64,000 nt of DNA from Membranipora membranacea (Eukaryota; Bryozoa; Gymnolaemata; Cheilostomatida; Membraniporidae): contig OU612067.1 in the NCBI GenBank assembly GCA_914767715.1, forward strand, positions 11,036,001 through 11,100,000, given 5' to 3'. Below, one piece after another: positions 59,401 through 64,000 of the stretch (position 1 is its first letter; each line of letters starts with the position of its first letter). Below the pieces are notes generated by a model. That model was not told where the DNA came from. It saw only the letters and a program-made list of their open reading frames with translations, and did not search any database. A program made the position numbers and the translations under genes.

Positions 59401-61047
59401 AAGACGATTTTTATTATACTATAAAGGAAACCTAAAAATACGCACTATTAGACAAAAAACACACTCAGAGCGTTGAACACTGGTGTTATGCGATGGGAGG
59501 GTCAATACGAAATCACCATAAAAAAATCAGATCAGTCCGAACATTCGAAGCCTGATTTTTAGGCACAAGCAAAATTGAAAAAAGGTTTCACATTAATGAT
59601 AGTTATACACAAGTGATATGAGGGGTATTGCAATCGTTCTTGGCCGCATCTCGGCTATATATGATAAGAGGCCTATATAAAGTTGTAGATCCACTAATTA
59701 TGACATGCTCTTTCAGATTTTGGATGTTATGAAACCGTATCATCATTTTTTGATCACTCTCCCTTTTACCGGGAGTGTTTTTGGCAATAAGCGGCCTATT
59801 GTGCAATATTTTTCCCATCCTAACTCTCAGATTTGGAGTCTACGGTATCACTTTACCCCGAGAGCTATTTATTTTGCCAAGGAATGACAATGGCTACCAA
59901 ACTGCAAGATAAGTTGCCTTGGCTCATAGCCTATGTACTGACTCACAAAAGATAGCTTACCTTTGATTTAGTTTTCATTACCCAATAATCAGTGCAAAAA
60001 ATTTGGAAGTCTGATCGGGTCAGAGCACTTCAATAGAAATCATCAACAAACAGCCAAGCGCATCATATTTTGATTTTTCCCTCAACTTGCCAAATTTTTA
60101 CTCATTTTTCCCTCTCCACACGATTTTTTCCTTGTCATAGTCATGGCAGAGCGTGTATACCTACCTACTGATGGCATCGATTAGCTCAGGGGTATATCAT
60201 ACTTTTCATTGGAAATGATTATATCCAATTAAATTATAATCGCATTTGCGCCATCAAAAAACCTGAGTTGAAACTGCCTGCAGACAAATACAGTTTGTGT
60301 GATATAGACCATAACGCACCTGGTCATGTGTTTGATCACAAATTCTATTGTTATTGAGGAACTTGACCCTCTGACTGGCCACTCAGCAATCCAAAAAAGT
60401 CAACGCAGACCGAGACCCATGCCTTTTTATAATTTTGGCAAATATCACTACATGCAAGAAGAATAAATCCAATTTGAAACCAATATTGTAAATTGCCTTA
60501 TCATGGTGGCAGAGGGGCATAACCCCCTTTTTGTATTGAGGACTGTCCCAAGGGCTGCTAACTCCTCGGTTCATGTTGTCTATATTTGGGACTGCTTTCT
60601 GCAGGCAGTGTTCAGTAGGTGAGGGTACAAATAGCTAATCAAGGCAGACTGATTTCAATGAAGCTATTAGCATTTTGATATTCTTTCAATTATCACATAT
60701 TACAGAATCACAATGGGGAACAAACCAAAATTTGGACCTTGGAAAAGAAATTCAGCCCTTCTCTCTCTAGCCTCTGGGGAAAACATGAGTAACTTCAGGA
60801 GACCTCAGTGACCAAATTTGTGAGAATTACATGAAAAGAAAATAATAAAGTTGTAAACATGTTGGATCAGAATTGATAATCTTACCTTTAAAACCCAGGG
60901 AAGAAAGAGGAGTTTGAACAGGGAGATGTTGGTGAGTGACACTCCATTAGCTCGTAGCAGGATCGGCAGGAACTTAACTTGGATTCCATATGGCATTCCT
61001 TGTAGGGAATACAAAAAGCCCAGTATACTGACAGTCCATAATGTCAT
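44461..61047 (-). CDS. MFSD3: MFSD3-like major facilitator transporter
   Basis: Seven coding exons (60886-61047, 50964-51066, 48187-48357, 46482-46757, 46070-46211, 45424-45542, 44461-44756) join in phase to 422 aa, near the roughly 410 aa of vertebrate MFSD3. The start MTLWTVSILGFLYSLQGMPY matches the first TM of the family (LQGxPYGxQ). The conserved PWVLK|LVWTPFVDKHGTRKQ block is split by the 9.8-kb intron 1. Exon 3 has QDISVDALAV and GNVAQVVGYKLGG, hallmarks of MFSD3/SLC33-type carriers. The central loop is Lys-rich (KKKKEKQ). Exons 5-7 give TM7-12, including LPLYLVDAG and SIADKFGYDL. It should be a 12-TM membrane protein; its substrate is unknown (a relative, SLC33A1, carries acetyl-CoA). 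The start is taken at the ATG shortly after an acceptor, so 5' leader exons lie upstream. An opposite-strand gene sits inside intron 1. Confidence 0.92.
45906..46010. mobile_element. MITE M1, diverged copy
   Basis: Has GTTTGATCCAATTTGTATGA, GAGTTGCCTTCCCTCTAAAG, AGGGAACAACTCAGCATGC and CTCGAAACTTGG. This is the same order of blocks as the M1 hairpin at 22794-22895 but with a diverged stem. It lies in an MFSD3 intron. Confidence 0.55.
50855..50912 (+). repeat. short tandem repeat of a recurring GCATTGTGGG motif
   Basis: Three successive copies of TTGCATTGTGGGTATCTTGC-like text, unit about 20 bases. The core GCATTGTGGGATA also occurs singly, next to GGAATTCCA, at 21.6, 26.2, 35.9 and 45.7 kb. 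Confidence 0.65.
51070..54600. other. part of MFSD3 intron 1, no gene seen
   Basis: The longest open frame (51608-52045) has no recognisable domain, no upstream promoter and no splice partners. Otherwise it is AT-rich intron sequence. Confidence 0.5.
51163..51213. repeat. short hairpin, ACAGAGTAA family
   Basis: The stem ATATAATAGCACAGAGTAA pairs with TTACTCTGTGATATTATAT around a short loop. Related CACAGAGTAAGGATAT text occurs near 53566, and a second hairpin with AGAGTAAGGA / TCCTTACT near 56930-56993. Together they suggest a small repeat family inside MFSD3 intron 1. Confidence 0.6.
54656..56634 (+). CDS. two-TM CD225/dispanin-like protein with PPxY motif, nested in MFSD3 intron 1
   Basis: Four exons (54656-54692, 54994-55425, 55799-55831, 56429-56634) join in phase to 235 aa. 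The N-terminal half is cytosolic-looking: a Ser/Asp run (SDSDSSSDSSDEE), Pro-rich text, QPPSYD with a PPxY motif at 85-88, and CAKC (98-101). TM1 is about 124-148 (RVIWTILNLTFLSPMLSALA). A short loop follows, then TM2 about 177-199 (SFILNIVGSTFGVIGMIL). The spacing and pattern (W-LN--F--P--A--S, loop, LN--G---G) resemble CD225/dispanin (IFITM-like) proteins, which also often carry PPxY-type WW/NEDD4 or AP2 signals. Exon 3 is 33 bases, symmetric in phase, and adds EYEERNETNSS to the loop, so it may be skipped. AATAAA lies at 56690. CD225 membership is suggestive, not certain; the gene model itself is firm. Confidence 0.75.
56690..56695 (+). terminator. polyadenylation signal of the nested two-TM gene
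   Basis: AATAAA lies 56 bases after the TAG at 56632-56634. The short 3' UTR is consistent with a compact nested gene. Confidence 0.5.
56700..58480. other. part of MFSD3 intron 1, no gene seen
   Basis: AT-rich intron sequence with the small AGAGTAAGGA hairpin at about 56930-56993. At 57711-57750 a short palindrome AAGCAAGGAGTTAGGAGAG / CTAACTCCTTGCT is visible. Nothing coding was recognised. Confidence 0.5.
58488..58790 (-). mobile_element. fragment of an element-borne protein (FDQALY / RMGEFHT type)
   Basis: The minus strand reads LQQSVEKADAFELD, VVFDQALYSKAQQIWWKD, RLVLRMGEFHT. After a one-base frame change it continues MAFMGAIGNMYRLSGLEDVL to a stop at 58488. The combination of a 'FDQA-Y-KA--I-WK' and a 'LR-G-FHT' block is one I associate with multicopy, element-linked proteins in invertebrate genomes; I cannot name the element class with confidence. 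The frame change shows that this copy is dead. Confidence 0.5.
58840..59860. mobile_element. 1-kb foldback in MFSD3 intron 1
   Basis: Long imperfect inverted repeat. Left-arm blocks TTGCACAATAGGCAGC, GTCATAATTAGTGGATCTAC, GCAATACCCCCTTATATCAC, GACTTCGAATGTTCG and ATCTGATTTTTTATGGTG are matched in reverse order and orientation by TGCACAATATT-flanking text: GTAGATCCACTAATTATGAC, TGATATGAGGGGTATTGC, CGAACATTCGAAG and CACCATAAAAAAATCAGAT. Arms are about 400 bases; the central spacer is about 200. No intact coding region. Confidence 0.75.
59870..60880. other. part of MFSD3 intron 1, no gene seen
   Basis: Nothing recognisable beyond AT-rich intron sequence up to the MFSD3 first coding exon. Confidence 0.5.
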
Positions 61048-61224
61048 ATTTCTTCTAGCTGCAGAATTAAAATAAGAAACATACAAACATACATATTAAT
61101 TCTGACAGCTGACTTGTTGAGAAAGACTTAGATAAGCAGGAAGAAATGAGCTGGTGATGATGGACAATCTTGTGGGCTATGATAGACGACCGAAATTTAG
61201 ATCGGGAACATCAAACAAGGCGAA

Positions 61225-61475
61225 ACCAGTAACTGCCTGCATATTATCAGGAGGCTCAAACTGGACACAATGTCATCAACCTTTGATTTAAAATAGTCAG
61301 CGAATTCAACAGCTAACTTTTTGTAGCTACAGTAGGCACTCTGCCAACATATCAATGTAGGCATAATGAGTTGTTGAACCTGAGCAAAAAATTCCTTGGA
61401 ATTTCCGGTGGATGAGATTTCTCGTCTGATGTGTTGAGCTCTATGCTTTAACACAAGTCTGCAAACTTTTTTCAT
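61225..61475 (-). mobile_element. LINE fragment: linker between endonuclease and reverse transcriptase
   Basis: The minus-strand frame reads HRAQHIRREISSTGNSKEFF, AQVQQLI, and KKLAVEFADYFKSKVDDIV. This is the usual layout of the segment ahead of the reverse transcriptase in CR1/RTE-like non-LTR elements (a region like 'I--A-GN-K-LW--L--L', then 'ELA-EF--FF--KI--I'). Neither the endonuclease nor RT core is adjacent, so it is a fragment. Confidence 0.6.
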
Positions 61476-61639
61476 TGGGGACTTAAAATGCAGCCTGTTA
61501 GTTTCACAACAAGCTTGACATTACTTTCTCTTTTATTTAATTTTAATCCTTTGTGACATACATGGTTCTATGCATGACAGCTAATATGCCACTATATTTA
61601 CCCTCTCAGTGAACAGAACAGAGAAAGTATACCATCCAA

Positions 61640-62105
61640 TATGAGCAGACCCCCACACACAGACCTCCTCAAATATCTGGGTGTAAAGATCAATCAGACC
61701 TGCGCTGGAATGCTCACATCGACTTCACTACTTTACTGCCAGAGCATCAAGTACTTTAGGCTTTACCAAAGCACTCTGCAGTAAACCACTCTCATAGCCA
61801 TAGCATATAAGCAACTCATTCAAACAGGGCTGGAATAAAATTCCCAACATACCTAGAATCAGCCATGCATCGACCACCACACTCCTGCAGAAGCTCAACT
61901 GGGAGCCCCTGGCAGACCGTTGACTCATTAGGCGCCTGGGTGTATTCCGTGCAATGCACTTTGATGAACTCAATGTCAATGTAGGGGCGTAAGCCTATGT
62001 CAAACCGTCCACTGCTAGAACTACCTCCAGACGCCACAATAAACATTATGCAGTCACCGACCACAGAACCAAAGCAAACTTTTGTAGTGGATACGAGTAA
62101 CCAAC
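61640..62105 (+). mobile_element. LINE fragment: end of reverse transcriptase ORF
   Basis: Plus-strand frames, broken by several shifts, read KYLGVKI, SDLRWNAHIDF, then AYKQLIQTGLE-like, LLQKLNWEPLADR, RRLGVFRAMHFDELN and KHYAVTDHRTKANFCSGYE. This order (YLGV..SDL.W..HI, then AY..LI.P.LEY, then L..L.W..L..RR...RL..., then T..R) is the C-terminal end of a non-LTR retrotransposon reverse transcriptase. It lies opposite in strand to the fragment at 61225-61475, so they are separate insertions or were rearranged. Confidence 0.7.
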
Positions 62106-62409
62106 TGGTTTGTGATAGCAGGCTGCTTTGCAGCCATGATCAAGTTGGTGCGCTGTGTTTATGCTGATACCCTGACATCTGACCGGGAAATTTTACCGAT
62201 TATTAGCCTGCCACATTGTCTAAGTCTTCAGAAGTGAACATACTATTGGAGTTGATGATCAACTTGGCATGGTACAGTACAAGGTAGGTAAAAAAGCAGT
62301 TTCTCACTGGGGCTGACAGTCATTACCCAATGAGGGAGTTCATTGGTTTACCAACATCTCTCTTTCTCCTCGTAGGTGGTCAACAATAGGTCTGAGTAAA
62401 GGATATCTA

Positions 62410-63130
62410 CAGTGGTGGAAATGGAAAAAAATAAGACAACCACACATTGAGATCAATCCAAAGCGTAGCGTTAGCCTGCCGAGCAGCAGGCGCAGCCCGC
62501 TGCGGGGGTGGGTCCAAGAGGGGCGCAGCACCCTCCCTGTGATGGGGGGGTACAGGGGTACTCCCCCGCGATTTTCTTTTATATCTGTGCCCTAATTACA
62601 GTGTTTCTGGTGTCATGATCATGATTTCATCAACAATCTGTAAAATAATTGGAAACTCAGTCTAACATTGATCAATGAACTTCCTCTCAGGAGTTCATTG
62701 CATTGATCAAATGAAAATGGTCCAAAAAGTGATAATGCATTCAGCAATTCAATGATGCAATAGACTAGTAAATATGTCTGCTTATGGCATTGAGACTTTG
62801 GGCTGAAGCGAACAGTAAAGTAAAAGTAAACAAAGCCTACAATACATCATAAACAAACTTATCCATGCATACAAAGTGCACAGCAGTGATAGGTTATAAG
62901 TGCCTATACACTTATTGAAGGTGTATAGGCATTGATGTGAATTTCCTATACACTGTATAGGCCCGTATACAGTGGTGGAAATAGGCCTATACGGGCCTAT
63001 ACAGTGTATAAGCTGCTCGGTCGTATACAGTGTATAGGCTGCGCCCGCTGCTCGGCCGGCCAACGCTACGCGTTGGATTGATCTCAATGTTTGGTGTATA
63101 GGCACTTATTTTTTTCCATTTCCACCACTG
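62410..63130. mobile_element. inverted-repeat element with TIRs CAGTGGTGGAAATGG
   Basis: The left end CAGTGGTGGAAATGGAAAAA and the right end TTTTTCCATTTCCACCACTG are exact complements. The arms continue inward for about 90 bases (CATTGAGATCAATCCAA, CGTAGCGTT, GAGCAGC in both). GC content is much higher here than around it. There is no open frame for a transposase, so it is non-autonomous. A second pair of similar ends is nested at 62970 and 63156. Confidence 0.75.
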
Positions 63131-63156
63131 CCCGTAGAGGCCTATTTCCACCTCTG
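62970..63156. mobile_element. overlapping inner inverted-repeat unit
   Basis: CAGTGGTGGAAATAGGCCT at 62970 has its complement AGGCCTATTTCCACCTCTG ending at 63156, one mismatch apart. Thus a second pair of ends overlaps the right end of the 62410-63130 element. The interior has repeated TATACAGTGTATA and CCTATACGGGCCTATA palindromes. Confidence 0.6.
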
Positions 63157-63602
63157 GCTATCTATTATATGACAGAGATCTTACCTCGACTGATTGATTT
63201 TTCCAGTCCTTGCTGATGCTCTAGCAACTCCTTCAATTATTTGGAGAAAGTATCTTTGTAACATCAATATAACTTGCATTTCAAAGATTTTGATATCAAT
63301 CATATCATGTTAGCTTCCATCATTTTTATGATGACCATACTATAAAATGAATGAACTGCAGCAAAAGCAAAATTTGCTTAACCGGAAATGCTTAGAAAGG
63401 CATCTAAATTGAGATGCTGTACAGCTATATTTATTTATAGGGCGGCTGAATGTCACCCCTTCTATAAATCCATATCCGGTTTCATAGATCTTAGCCACTT
63501 GTCAGAGGAAAAAATTTAGAAAAGGGAGATTAGATTAGCAGTGGAAAATTTGAGTATTTGCTGACACAGCTATCCTACAAAGAGAGCACAGCATTTGTTG
63601 AT

Positions 63603-63692
63603 ATGGCCGACTCCAAGGCCAATGTCTTGGATCCTCACTCTGCTAGAGTGGTGGAAACGAACTTTGCATCTAAAGGAGTTTGGCTTGTAAAG
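63603..63692 (+). CDS. GTF2F2: TFIIF subunit beta (RAP30), first coding exon, continues beyond the window
   Basis: The ATG at 63603 opens a 30-codon exon starting MADSKANVLD and ending SKGVWLVK, followed by a donor (AAG|GTACAA). In TFIIF beta the block GVWLVK is followed by VPKYLSQQW, and this exon ends just at that point. A short acidic/variable head before GVWLVK is usual. TFIIF beta joins TFIIF alpha in the RNA polymerase II pre-initiation complex in the nucleus. The next exon is not within the remaining 300 bases. The assignment rests on a short but characteristic block. Confidence 0.72.
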
Positions 63693-64000
63693 GTACAAAA
63701 TGTTTGTCTTTTCTTGGTCTGTCTGTCTTTTTTTATGATGAATTGAATGGTAACTAAGTACTAACCCACCTCACAGTCAATTGAGTATAATATCTCTGTA
63801 TTATATTATTAGCTAAAATAGAAGTATATTTATATTGTGGCTAACCTGAAGGGTGTAACTTTCATTTGAAGTGAGACATTTCAGTTGTGATGACATATAT
63901 AAATAATATATAGGTACCCCAGTCCATAGCAAGCATGCTTTGACAACTAGATATAATAATATGAGTACAACACTGAGCATTCTATTAAATCTCTATTTGA

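Overview
This is nuclear DNA from an invertebrate animal. It is AT-rich, its genes are split by GT-AG introns of about 0.1 to 10 kb, and it carries many decayed mobile elements (LINE and SINE fragments, hairpin MITEs, foldbacks, minisatellites). The gene content (secreted C-type lectins, a chitin-binding lectin, HSD17B14-like and MFSD3-like genes, the TFIIF beta subunit) fits a bilaterian, probably a marine echinoderm, hemichordate or lophotrochozoan. The sequence alone does not settle which. No prokaryotic, viral or CRISPR feature was seen.

Layout. 1-6.3 kb: no clear gene; copies of a dispersed repeat and one weak candidate secreted-peptide exon. 6.3-8.5 kb: intact three-exon C-type lectin (+). 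11.6-12.1 kb: LINE RNase H remnant. 12.6-14.2 kb: broken lectin copy (+) with the same promoter layout. 14.4-19.2 kb: tandem arrays, two inverted copies of a 0.6-kb repeat, and a lone decayed lectin exon. 20.4-24.2 kb: five-exon secreted protein (-) joining a chitin-binding type-2 domain to a C-type lectin domain. 26.7-33.3 kb: complete eight-exon HSD17B14-like short-chain dehydrogenase (+). 36.9-40.4 kb: eight-exon secreted, lysine-rich protein (-) with two copies of a 49-residue module and a furin-type site; I do not recognise the family. 44.5-61.0 kb: complete seven-exon MFSD3-like transporter (-). Its 9.8-kb first intron holds a complete two-TM CD225/dispanin-like gene on the opposite strand (54.7-56.6 kb), a transposon fragment and a 1-kb foldback. 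61-63.2 kb: LINE fragments and a nested inverted-repeat element. 63.6 kb: first coding exon of GTF2F2 (RAP30) (+), continuing beyond the window.

Gene models were built by hand from splice signals, reading phase and family resemblance. In each complete model the exon phases close exactly: 156, 262, 276, 261, 422 and 235 aa. The lectins form a small family in which the two plus-strand members, and more loosely the minus-strand one, share an inverted CCAAT box plus a TATA box. The best candidate for something undescribed is the two-module lysine-rich secreted protein at 36.9-40.4 kb.
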